This document shows positions 1-6,282 of a DNA stretch of 12,637 nucleotides, in pieces (position 1 is the stretch's first letter; each line of letters begins with the position of its first letter). Both the position numbers and the translations under genes were made by a program. Source of the DNA: Chromatiales bacterium (GTDB taxonomy: Bacteria > Pseudomonadota > Gammaproteobacteria > UBA6429 > Thiohalophilaceae); assembly GCA_027070385.1 (NCBI GenBank), contig JALXDW010000328.1, forward strand, positions 1 to 12,637, written 5' to 3'. Under the pieces are notes generated by a model, which saw only the letters and a list, made by a program, of their open reading frames with translations, did no database searches and was not told where the DNA came from.

Positions 1-68
1 CGAATGTGGTTCCAGTCCATCGGTGCATTTTCGGCTGTTAACCGCTCATTTTGCCCGCTATCACTCAT
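1..68 (-). CDS. N-terminus of a divergent gene, truncated at window edge
   Basis: An ATG at 68-66 on the reverse strand is preceded by a good ribosome binding site (AAGGGAAG, a few bases upstream), and 22 codons stay open to the window edge. The visible protein starts MSDSGQNERL and ends MDWNHI followed by a forced Arg (CGN). The tail MDWNHIR resembles the usual N-terminal start of LysR-type regulators (M-[DN]-W-x-x-[IL]-R), so a LysR-family protein with translation from Met1 or Met17 is one possibility. That is a guess from seven residues. The gene is divergent from typA, with both promoters in the shared 162-base gap. The call rests on the ribosome binding site, the open frame and the layout only. 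Confidence 0.5.
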   Translation of the reverse strand, partial: MSDSGQNERLTAENAPMDWNHI

Positions 69-113
69 TTTGCTTCCCTTAAAATCACTTATTCAGGCTT
101 TCTTTATCGGTTC

Positions 114-119
114 AGTATA
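114..119 (-). promoter_or_regulatory. Possible -10 box for the divergent leftward gene
   Basis: Read on the reverse strand this is TATACT, five of six matches to the sigma70 -10 consensus, 45 bases upstream of the leftward ATG at 68. The -35 hexamer at 17-bp spacing is weak (TTCGGC). It is supported only by the match and its position. Confidence 0.25.
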
Positions 120-148
120 AAAAAACCTTAATCTTTGCCGAATTAGGG

Positions 149-154
149 TATAAT
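149..154 (+). promoter_or_regulatory. -10 box of the typA promoter
   Basis: A perfect TATAAT lies 76 bases before the GTG start of typA. No strong -35 hexamer sits at 16-18 bp upstream (the region reads CCTTAA/CTTAAT). Transcription would start near 160, giving a leader of about 70 bases. The last two bases of the box overlap the upstream in-frame ATG at 153, so that ATG would not be on the transcript. This is a main reason for choosing the downstream start. Confidence 0.55.
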
Positions 155-230
155 GCGCGGCTTTTATCTCCCTGGAACGTTCCGGGCACGATTTCAAGCA
201 ACACTATCTCACACACATTCGGAGCCGCTT

Positions 231-2054
231 GTGGATTCACTGCAAAATTTAAGAAATATCGCCATTATTGCTCACGTCGATCATGGCAAAACCACACTGG
301 TTGATAAACTGTTGGAACAAACCCATACACTGGATTCCCGTGGTGAAGCCCAGGAACGCATTATGGACTCGAATGAACTCGAGAAAGAACGCGGTATTAC
401 CATTTTATCTAAAAATACAGCGGTTGAATGGAATGGTAACCGAATCAATATCGTCGATACCCCGGGCCATGCCGATTTCGGTGGTGAAGTGGAACGGGTT
501 TTATCCATGGTCGATTCGGTGCTATTACTGGTTGATGCAGTTGAAGGCCCCATGCCACAAACACGCTTTGTTACGCAAAAGGCTCTGGCACGTGGACTGC
601 GTCCGATTGTGGTAGTCAATAAAATTGACCGTGAAGGCGCACGTCCTCACTGGGCGTTAGACCAGACTTTCGAGCTGTTTGATCGCCTCGGTGCAACCGA
701 TGAACAGCTGGATTTCCCGGTTATTTACGCTTCCGGCCTGGGTGGCTATGCGGGTCTTGAAGAAACTGTGCGCGAAGGTGATATGACACCGTTATTTGAA
801 ACGATTGTTTCACATGTACAAGCACCCGATGTGGATCCGAACGGCCCACTTCAATTACAGGTGAGCTCGCTGGATTACAATACCTATACCGGTGTTATCG
901 GTATTGCCCGTATTGCACGCGGCCAGCTTAAAACCAATACCCCGGTCACACTGATCGATACCGAAGGCAATACACGCAATGTGCGTATTCAACAAGTATT
1001 GCGTTTAATGGGCGTACAACGCACCGAAATTCCTGAAGCCTCGGCGGGCGATATCATTGCTTTTACCGGTATCGACGGCCTTAATATTTCAGATACCTTG
1101 TGTGATCCCAATAACGTTGAAGCCTTACCGCCTTTATCGGTGGATGAGCCAACCGTTAGCATGACCTTCCAGGTCAACAAATCACCGTTTGCCGGTAAAG
1201 AAGGTAAATTTGTCACATCCCGACAAATTAAAGAACGTCTTGAACGTGAGTTGATTCATAACGTCGCGCTGCGTGTTGAACAGCTTGATGACCCGGATAA
1301 ATTCCGTGTATCAGGTCGTGGTGAACTCCACCTTTCGATACTCATTGAAACCATGCGCCGCGAAGGTTTTGAGTTAGGTGTTTCACGCCCCGAAGTTATC
1401 TTTAAAGAAGAAGACGGCAAACGTCTGGAACCTTATGAACAACTTACCATCGACGTACTCGAAGAACACCAGGGTGCCGTCATGGAAAAGCTGGGTGAAC
1501 GCGGTGGTGAACTGACCAATATGATGCCCGATGGACATGGACGCGTACGTGTTGATTACACCATTCCTGCGCGTGGCTTAATCGGCTTCCGCACCGAATT
1601 TTTAACCGCTACTCAGGGCAGCGGCCTTATTTACAGTGTCTTTGATAAATACGATGAAGCCAAGCCGGGCAGCATTGGCCAACGCCTCAATGGTGTCCTT
1701 ATTTCCAATGCCCAGGGTAAAGCGCTGGCTTATTCATTATTTAATCTACAGGAACGTGGCCGACTCTTTATGGGCCATGCCGAAGAAGTGTATGAAGGCA
1801 TGATTATCGGTATTCATTCACGTGATAATGATCTGGTTGTAAACCCGACCAAGGCCAAGCAATTAACCAATGTACGTGCAGCCGGTACGGATGAAAATCT
1901 TGTTTTATCCCCACCCATTCGCATGAGTCTGGAACAGGCGCTTGAATTTATTGATGATGATGAACTCGTCGAAGTGACCCCGGAGTCAATTCGTATTCGT
2001 AAAAAATTACTCAATGAAAGTGATCGTAAACGGGCATCTCGACCTGCAAAATAA
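231..2054 (+). CDS. typA: Ribosome-associated GTPase TypA/BipA
   Basis: TypA (BipA) is a translational GTPase of the EF-G family that binds the 70S ribosome and supports growth under stress, at low temperature and in large-subunit assembly. Starting at the GTG gives 607 residues, the usual length of the family. The P-loop AHVDHGKTT is at residues 14-22, the switch I ERGITI and the G3 DTPGH motif follow, and NKID is the G4 motif. EF-G-like domains II, III and V ([20 protein letters not shown]) and the TypA-specific C-terminal domain come after. The GTG at 231 has GGAG six bases upstream, and the protein then begins [19 protein letters not shown] as in known TypA. An in-frame ATG at 153 would add 26 non-conserved residues but lies in the -10 box. 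The gene is monocistronic, with its own promoter and terminator. Confidence 0.97.
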   Translation: MDSLQNLRNIAIIAHVDHGKTTLVDKLLEQTHTLDSRGEAQERIMDSNELEKERGITILSKNTAVEWNGNRINIVDTPGHADFGGEVERVLSMVDSVLLLVDAVEGPMPQTRFVTQKALARGLRPIVVVNKIDREGARPHWALDQTFELFDRLGATDEQLDFPVIYASGLGGYAGLEETVREGDMTPLFETIVSHVQAPDVDPNGPLQLQVSSLDYNTYTGVIGIARIARGQLKTNTPVTLIDTEGNTRNVRIQQVLRLMGVQRTEIPEASAGDIIAFTGIDGLNISDTLCDPNNVEALPPLSVDEPTVSMTFQVNKSPFAGKEGKFVTSRQIKERLERELIHNVALRVEQLDDPDKFRVSGRGELHLSILIETMRREGFELGVSRPEVIFKEEDGKRLEPYEQLTIDVLEEHQGAVMEKLGERGGELTNMMPDGHGRVRVDYTIPARGLIGFRTEFLTATQGSGLIYSVFDKYDEAKPGSIGQRLNGVLISNAQGKALAYSLFNLQERGRLFMGHAEEVYEGMIIGIHSRDNDLVVNPTKAKQLTNVRAAGTDENLVLSPPIRMSLEQALEFIDDDELVEVTPESIRIRKKLLNESDRKRASRPAK

Positions 2055-2071
2055 CAGCATCAAACCATAAC

Positions 2072-2110
2072 AAAAAAGGCCAATGCTCATTTTGTGTTGG
2101 CCTTTTTTTT
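2072..2110 (+). terminator. Rho-independent terminator of typA
   Basis: A 12-bp perfect stem AAAAAAGGCCAA / TTGGCCTTTTTT (2072-2083 with 2097-2108) can be extended inward by G-U and C-G pairs to leave a 7-base loop. It ends in a run of eight T. It lies 17 bases after the typA stop. The A-run on the left arm could also let it end leftward transcription coming from the VOC gene. Confidence 0.9.
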
Positions 2111-2121
2111 ATTACATCACA

Positions 2122-2195
2122 AAAGTTAAAGCTTGCCGCTTTTCTGACATTTTTTATGTTTTAACTTTCTTGTTTATTTCTCAACGTCAGAAACG
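2122..2195. repeat. Two interleaved inverted repeats between convergent genes
   Basis: Pair A is AAAGTTAAA at 2122-2130 with TTTAACTTT at 2160-2168 (9 bp). Pair B is TTTCTGAC at 2141-2148 with GTCAGAAA at 2186-2193, extendable by a CGC/GCG match across one bulged T. The arms alternate A-B-A-B, so they cannot form two simple nested hairpins. They either compete or make a pseudoknot. The region follows the stop of the leftward VOC gene, so it would be its 3' untranslated region. Confidence 0.5.
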
Positions 2196-2201
2196 CTTTA
2201 A

Positions 2202-2555
2202 TCATTTATCGGACCAAACCGCATACTCATTTCCATTCGGATCTGAGAAATGAAAACGCTGCCCACCCGGAAATTCAAATATGGGTTTAACAATCTGTCC
2301 CCCTGCCGCTGTTATTTTATCCCGTGTCTGTTCCAGGGCTTCACTGTAGATAACAATCAATGCGCTACCTGTATCCGTCGATGCGGTTAATTCAGATTGA
2401 TAGAAACCACCATTGATACCTGATTTTGAGAATGCAATATAATCCGGCCCGTAATCAACAAATTTCCAGTTAAATATTTTTGTAAAAAAAGTTTTTGTTG
2501 CTTCCAAATCCTTTGCGGGGAATTCAACGTAATTGATCTTTGCATGTGCAGTCAT
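2202..2555 (-). CDS. VOC-family (glyoxalase/bleomycin-resistance fold) protein
   Basis: This 117-residue cytoplasmic protein has the paired beta-alpha-beta-beta-beta pattern of the vicinal oxygen chelate superfamily. The first module is at residues 5-55 (NYVEFPAKDLEATKTFF) and the second at 64-115 (a GSALIVIY strand, a helix, then PGGQRFHFSDPNGNEYAVW). The FxDPNGN turn and terminal Glu110 are typical. The usual first-strand metal ligand is not a histidine here, so metal binding and reaction are uncertain. Members include lyases, dioxygenases and small binding proteins. The substrate cannot be told from sequence. The ATG has AAGGAAA as ribosome binding site 4 bases upstream. The gene appears to be a single transcription unit, convergent with typA. 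Confidence 0.88.
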   Translation of the reverse strand: MTAHAKINYVEFPAKDLEATKTFFTKIFNWKFVDYGPDYIAFSKSGINGGFYQSELTASTDTGSALIVIYSEALEQTRDKITAAGGQIVKPIFEFPGGQRFHFSDPNGNEYAVWSDK

Positions 2556-2899
2556 GCTGTTTCCTTAGCTACGCTTGTCGTGGTATTAGACACAGTATAG
2601 ACACAAAAAAACCGCTCACATCCCGGTATTTTCTTTTAAAGCCGCTATACCCCTTCTTTTTGTAATGGATTTATTATAGAATTAAAAACCCTACAAAGAC
2701 AAATATTTCAGGAGGAAATATATCCAGGGGCCATTTTAAAGGTACATACCTTGAAATAAGCACCGAACCCGGCAGTGGGTGTTTAACCTCGGTTCAGAAT
2801 CTTTACGCCCAAACAGCCTGACCACAGAAAAATAACTCATCGCCCTGAATCTATAAAATTCATAAAAAACCAGAGTATTCTTGCTCAAGGAGGGACATC
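2556..2899. other. Intergenic region between divergent VOC and lipoprotein genes
   Basis: No gene can be supported in these 344 bases. They must hold both divergent promoters. Visible items are the direct repeat next to the VOC gene; the palindrome AAGGTA-CA-TACCTT (2739-2752), which could be an operator; nested short inverted repeats around 2762-2795 (ACCC/GGGT inside ACCGA/TCGGT); and a perfect AGGAGG (2710-2715) with no ATG, GTG or TTG at a usable distance. A 51-codon open frame (2666-2821) surrounds that AGGAGG but has only ATT/ATA as possible starts. TATAAA at 2852-2857 could be a -10 for the lipoprotein, without a recognisable -35. Confidence 0.5.
2587..2606 (-). promoter_or_regulatory. 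Direct repeat overlapping a possible -10 box upstream of the VOC gene
   Basis: TAGACACA occurs twice (2587-2594 and 2598-2605) with an 11-bp period. On the coding (reverse) strand this reads TTGTGTC-TATA-CTGTGTC, and the TATACT overlapping its centre (2594-2599) is a good -10 box 39 bases upstream of the ATG. No clear -35 is seen. The 11-bp period matches the operator geometry of OmpR/PhoB-family regulators and resembles the repeat upstream of the response-regulator gene at 7076-7093, so a regulated promoter is possible. Confidence 0.35.
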
Positions 2900-3748
2900 G
2901 TGAAAAAAATAATCCAGGCTATCACTTTTACCTTTATTATATTTCAACTTGCGGGCTGTTCAAGTGGATGGCAAATTCGAGCTGACCAAAAGCTGTTTGA
3001 AAAAAATCCAATAAAAAAAATAGCACTTATTGGAACAGCGACAGTCGTATGGCCGCGCAGAGGTGGCCAAGACTCTGCCATTGGTTTGCTCTCCAGTAAA
3101 GCGGGAATAGAAAAAGTAATGCCAATGTTTAAGCAACAACTGGAATCGAAAGGCTATGCGATTACATTTGCCGAACCCATTGCTGCAGGTATTCCAATAA
3201 AGTCACATAAGACACATGCCATATTTGAAGATTATGGAAACAAAGGGGATGCCAGTAAACTGCCCGACCTGCGTGGTGATGCACCGGCTTTCGTTTATGC
3301 GATTTCAAATAAAGAAGTGCAACAACCTGCTATTGCACTTGCCTTCCAATTAAGCGATGCATTAATAAACAAGACAACTTTTAGCTATCATCCTGATCAG
3401 TCACATGTCCAGACTATATTGGCCGCAACAAATTCAGATACTCTCTGTCAAATCAGGGCTGCAGGCTGGCGCTACTCTGCCGGACGAGCTGCGGGGGCAT
3501 TTTTTCTTGCACTACTCACTGGTTCAATGGCTAATACTTCAGATGGAGGGGCTCTGGGAGTTATCTGCAGTGATAAAACCGGCAAGGTTTTGTGGCAAGA
3601 TTACAGACCCATTGATAATGATCCGATGGATGCAAACATGGAACATATTGTAGCAACTCTAAAATATTTTCCAAATATCAATACGCCTTTACCAAAAACC
3701 TGTGTTGCCGATAAAAAGAAAAAAGAAGTATTCCGCTGTGAAACTTAA
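2900..3748 (+). CDS. Predicted lipoprotein of unknown function
   Basis: The protein has 282 residues and starts at GTG with a strong AAGGAGGG five bases upstream. Residues 1-19 are a lipoprotein signal peptide (MKK, hydrophobic stretch, lipobox LAGC with Cys20). Ser-Ser after the Cys predicts delivery to the outer membrane rather than retention. An early segment (KKIALIGTATVVW, residues 39-51, then a helix and LESKGYAITF at 81-90) looks like an alternating strand-helix domain of the sort found in LpoB/CsgG-like lipoproteins, but this is only a resemblance. A Gly/Ala-rich hydrophobic segment lies at 195-212. Cys183, 223, 268 and 280 could form two disulfides in the periplasm. The C-terminal tail is Lys-rich. 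I do not recognise the family. It is convergent with the spondin lipoprotein gene and shares a terminator with it. Confidence 0.85.
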   Translation: MKKIIQAITFTFIIFQLAGCSSGWQIRADQKLFEKNPIKKIALIGTATVVWPRRGGQDSAIGLLSSKAGIEKVMPMFKQQLESKGYAITFAEPIAAGIPIKSHKTHAIFEDYGNKGDASKLPDLRGDAPAFVYAISNKEVQQPAIALAFQLSDALINKTTFSYHPDQSHVQTILAATNSDTLCQIRAAGWRYSAGRAAGAFFLALLTGSMANTSDGGALGVICSDKTGKVLWQDYRPIDNDPMDANMEHIVATLKYFPNINTPLPKTCVADKKKKEVFRCET

Positions 3749-3797
3749 ATTCTGGAAACTTAAATTCTGGAAACTTAAATTCTGTGAAACTTAAATT
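3740..3797 (+). repeat. 15-bp tandem repeat spanning the lipoprotein stop codon
   Basis: GAAACTTAAATTCTG is present three times exactly (3740-3754, 3755-3769, 3770-3784), followed after one extra base by a shortened copy GAAACTTAAATT (3786-3797). The TAA stop of the lipoprotein is inside the first copy, so the remaining copies are untranslated. Exact identity suggests recent slippage expansion. Confidence 0.95.
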
Positions 3798-3826
3798 GCA
3801 CTCAATACCAAACTGAAAAAAAAGGG

Positions 3827-3868
3827 AAGGGGTGACAAATAAAAACAACGCTTATTTGTCACCACCTT
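3827..3868. terminator. Bidirectional terminator between convergent lipoprotein genes
   Basis: A perfect 12-bp stem GGTGACAAATAA / TTATTTGTCACC (3831-3842 with 3852-3863) has a 9-base loop and is extended by AAGG/CCTT across one bulged A. It is followed by TTTT on the plus strand and by CCCTTTTTTTT on the minus strand (3816-3826). It lies 78 bases after the rightward gene and 25 bases after the leftward gene, so it can stop both. Confidence 0.92.
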
Positions 3869-3893
3869 TTAAAATACCGCTCCCTAATAGCAA

Positions 3894-4574
3894 TTATTTC
3901 ACACGTTTAATCGTGATTTTTGCAGCCGGGTTACGCCAATCGAATTGCGCTTTATCCAGATCAGCAATCCCCTGAATGCCGGGGTGTACATGTACAAATC
4001 CTTCTCCGGATTCTGTGTTTGTACCTTCACCAGAACAAACAAAGCCCGGTCCAGGAATAGAAACACAAAGCTCATCATTGATTTCACTACCGGCATCATA
4101 AACAGGAGAGTAAACGGTAATCGTACGTTTTGCCTTACCCACATGCAAACCATTCACAGCAAAGAAGGCATCGTTAGATGGTACTAACATCGATACAACA
4201 CTGATATGTGAATTCTTTTTATTCATTCGAACTGTTAAAGTCACCGATTGTCCTGGAGGTAATGGGCTTGTAGCCTGCGCAACATCGAGTGTTTTACCGG
4301 AAGCTAATAAACTGTCTTTTAATGGATTCGAATTGCCACTTTCTGCAATGATTTCAAGTTCACTACTTGCTGCTTCACCGAGTTTAAATAACTTAACGCC
4401 ATGTTGATGAGATGCCACCATGATTGGAGTGAAAAACTCACCATGAGAAATATTGGTAATGGTGACTTCGTACATATTATCACTCGTGGAATATTCCGAA
4501 GCCATGGTATCGCATGAAGCAAGGGCTGCCCCTAAAACTATCACGGCCGATATTTTTGTTATTAACGATTTCAT
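3894..4574 (-). CDS. Spondin-domain lipoprotein
   Basis: The product is a 226-residue exported lipoprotein. Residues 1-20 are a signal peptide ending in lipobox LASC (Cys21). The +2 residue is Asp, which in enterobacteria favours inner-membrane retention. The rest matches a spondin_N domain: YEVTITNISHGEFFTPIMVASH (35-56), LPPGQSVTLTV (about 105-115), a SNDAFFAVNG segment, VYSPVYDAGSEINDELC, and the closing GEGFVHVHPGIQG. In animals this C2-like fold binds matrix molecules and can hold a metal. In bacteria it occurs in secreted proteins of unknown role. The conserved Asp/Glu and His of that closing part are present. The ribosome binding site AAGGAG is nine bases upstream of the ATG. A 152-base gap separates it from the kinase gene and holds PhoB-like repeats, so it probably has its own promoter controlled by the neighbouring regulator. 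Confidence 0.85.
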   Translation of the reverse strand: MKSLITKISAVIVLGAALASCDTMASEYSTSDNMYEVTITNISHGEFFTPIMVASHQHGVKLFKLGEAASSELEIIAESGNSNPLKDSLLASGKTLDVAQATSPLPPGQSVTLTVRMNKKNSHISVVSMLVPSNDAFFAVNGLHVGKAKRTITVYSPVYDAGSEINDELCVSIPGPGFVCSGEGTNTESGEGFVHVHPGIQGIADLDKAQFDWRNPAAKITIKRVK

Positions 4575-4613
4575 TTGTTGTTGCTCCTTGTTGAAAAACA
4601 GATTTGATTGATA

Positions 4614-4627
4614 TTTAGCCAGCTAAA
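4614..4627. promoter_or_regulatory. Palindrome upstream of the spondin lipoprotein gene
   Basis: TTTAGC-CA-GCTAAA is a perfect 6-bp palindrome with a 2-bp centre, 40 bases upstream of the ATG, where the transcription start or leader should be. It could bind a dimeric repressor or form a small hairpin in the leader. A second weak inverted repeat (ATGCT/AGCAT, 4632-4649) lies beside it. No function is shown. Confidence 0.35.
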
Positions 4628-4660
4628 CAACATGCTGAATATCAAGCATCGCAACAAGAG

Positions 4661-4700
4661 TTAACAACCCGGTCACACAGAAATCACAATTTTATAACGG
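4661..4700 (-). promoter_or_regulatory. PhoB/OmpR-like direct-repeat array upstream of the spondin gene
   Basis: On the plus strand, 7-mers recur at exactly 11-bp steps with 4-base spacers: TTAACAA (4661), GTCACAC (4672), ATCACAA (4683), ATAACGG (4694). ATCACAA is the identical 7-mer found twice at 7076-7093 upstream of the regulator gene. The others match it at 5, 5 and 4 of 7 positions. Read on the gene strand the core is GTGTGAC preceded by TTGTGAT-TTCT. The centre lies about 100 bases before the start codon. A 7-bp repeat with 4-bp spacer is the known layout of PhoB boxes. Assignment to this regulator is inference. Confidence 0.5.
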
Positions 4701-4726
4701 ATTACTTTTTTATAAAGCAATCGACA

Positions 4727-6262
4727 CTATGCAGCATAAATCCGCATAGGAAAGGAAAAAACGGTGCCTTTATTGACGGTACTTTGTACTTTTATTGTCG
4801 AACCATGCAATTCAAGAATACGTTTTGTAATTGCCAGACCCAATCCGGAACTCTCATTAACTGATTTTTTAATACTCACAACATTACTATTCCCTGAATT
4901 ATGTGCCTGTGATGTGGTTCGACTCTTATCCACTCGATAGAAACGATCAAAAATATGTGCCACTTCATCTTCCGGAATACCATGGCCTGTATCGGCTACT
5001 TTTATCAGCACCTGTTTACCATCAGAAGTAAACCCAAGTGATATCTTTCCACCACAAGGCGTATGTCGTAATGCATTTTCAATCAAATTCTCAAGAACAC
5101 GTTGTATCATGCCAATATCGGCATGCACCCAGACGCTGGTGTCCTGACAACGTACGGTTAACTCAATATCATTTTCTTTTGCACGCAACTGAAATTTTTG
5201 TCCAACATCATGCATTAATTCACCTAGCGAGAAGGGTTCTGCATACACAACAGATTCGCATGAATCCAGTTTTGCCAGTTCAAATAATTCATCAACCAGC
5301 GTACTTAATCGCTTGCTTTGCGCCAGTGCAATTTCCAGGTAGTGCTGCTGCTCCGGTCTGTCGGCTGACTCTTTCATCGACAAGGTTTCAATGTAACTTT
5401 GCAACGTCGCCAGTGGCGTACGTAAATCGTGTGACACATTGGCAATCAGCTCTCTACGCTGATTATCATTGTGTTTCAGTTTTAAAATTTGTGCCTCAAT
5501 TCGGTCTGCCATGCGGTTAAACTGTAGGCCTAATTGCTCAACCTCATCACCATTTTCATTAACGACAGGATAGCGTGTCATGACTGTTTTTTTGTCTTCT
5601 TCATTACTGCTAACAGAATAATGACGAATCACGTCTGTCAAACGTTTTAGTCGTCGTGTTAATAATGCAAAAATACCCAAACCAACGATTAACACAAAAG
5701 CAAACATCAGTACCAGACTGATAACACTGTTACTTAAAATATAACTATTCCGGATTTGCTCAAAAACCGTGTCATGATTTTCCCCGGCAAGTACAATATA
5801 CAGGTAACCTTCCAGCTTGCCTTTTTCAGGAATACGCGCTGCAGAAAAAACCTTTTGTCGATTATTGTCACGAGGATCATCTCCCATTAAAGGGTAAACA
5901 TGCGAACCATTTATAAATTGCCTTATCGGTGTGACATCGACTTTCTTTCTTTTTATTTTTTCATCCAAGGCATGGTAACTAAGGATATCACCTTGCGGGC
6001 TCAGTAAGTAAATTTCAATACTGGGATTAATCACCATCAACATATGTAACAGGTTTTTCAGTGCCTTCTCATTAACGCCTTGCGTTGTTAGCAAGCGTTC
6101 TTCTGCCACCATGTTTTTTGCTAAATCCCGATTAAGTTTTTGACTCGCTTCCTGCTGATACATTTCACTGCTATAGCGTAAAGCAAAAAACCCAATGCCC
6201 GCCAAAACAAGAACAATAACAAGAAGGGTAATAACCAGTTTACTGTAAAGTGTTTTAAACAT
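4727..6262 (-). CDS. HAMP-containing sensor histidine kinase
   Basis: This 511-residue inner-membrane sensor kinase is paired with the regulator immediately upstream (20-base gap). Transmembrane segments are near residues 8-28 and 177-201, flanking a periplasmic sensor of about 148 residues. HAMP is at about 200-256. The HisKA H-box is ELIANVSHDLRTP with phospho-acceptor His278. The ATPase domain has its N-box at 391-400 (Asn392, Asn396), G1 DTGHGIP (Asp424), F-box FDRFYR (438-443) and G2 SSGLGL (472-476). It is therefore complete and probably active. Between the F-box and G2 box lies an unusual Ser/Asn-rich insertion of about 20 residues (449-470), lengthening the ATP lid. There is no clear ribosome binding site before the ATG, so translation is probably coupled to the regulator. 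The signal is unknown. The size differs from the roughly 700-residue kinase described for dedicated sortase systems. Confidence 0.93.
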   Translation of the reverse strand: MFKTLYSKLVITLLVIVLVLAGIGFFALRYSSEMYQQEASQKLNRDLAKNMVAEERLLTTQGVNEKALKNLLHMLMVINPSIEIYLLSPQGDILSYHALDEKIKRKKVDVTPIRQFINGSHVYPLMGDDPRDNNRQKVFSAARIPEKGKLEGYLYIVLAGENHDTVFEQIRNSYILSNSVISLVLMFAFVLIVGLGIFALLTRRLKRLTDVIRHYSVSSNEEDKKTVMTRYPVVNENGDEVEQLGLQFNRMADRIEAQILKLKHNDNQRRELIANVSHDLRTPLATLQSYIETLSMKESADRPEQQHYLEIALAQSKRLSTLVDELFELAKLDSCESVVYAEPFSLGELMHDVGQKFQLRAKENDIELTVRCQDTSVWVHADIGMIQRVLENLIENALRHTPCGGKISLGFTSDGKQVLIKVADTGHGIPEDEVAHIFDRFYRVDKSRTTSQAHNSGNSNVVSIKKSVNESSGLGLAITKRILELHGSTIKVQSTVNKGTVFSFPMRIYAA

Positions 6263-6282
6263 TGAATTGGATAACTTGAAAA

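Noticed and set aside
153..230. N-terminal extension of TypA
   Set aside because: It overlaps the -10 box, has no ribosome binding site and no counterpart in known TypA, whose length fits the GTG start.
281..619. Long minus-strand frame over the typA GTPase domain
   Set aside because: It is antisense to the most conserved part of typA, without a ribosome binding site, and is explained by codon usage of typA.
3740..3797. CRISPR-like array
   Set aside because: The repeats are directly abutting with no spacers and are only 15 bp long. It is a simple tandem repeat.
5038..5520. 160-codon open frame on the plus strand inside the kinase gene
   Set aside because: It lies wholly antisense to well-conserved kinase domains, and its product has no recognisable pattern. 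It is a shadow of the real gene.
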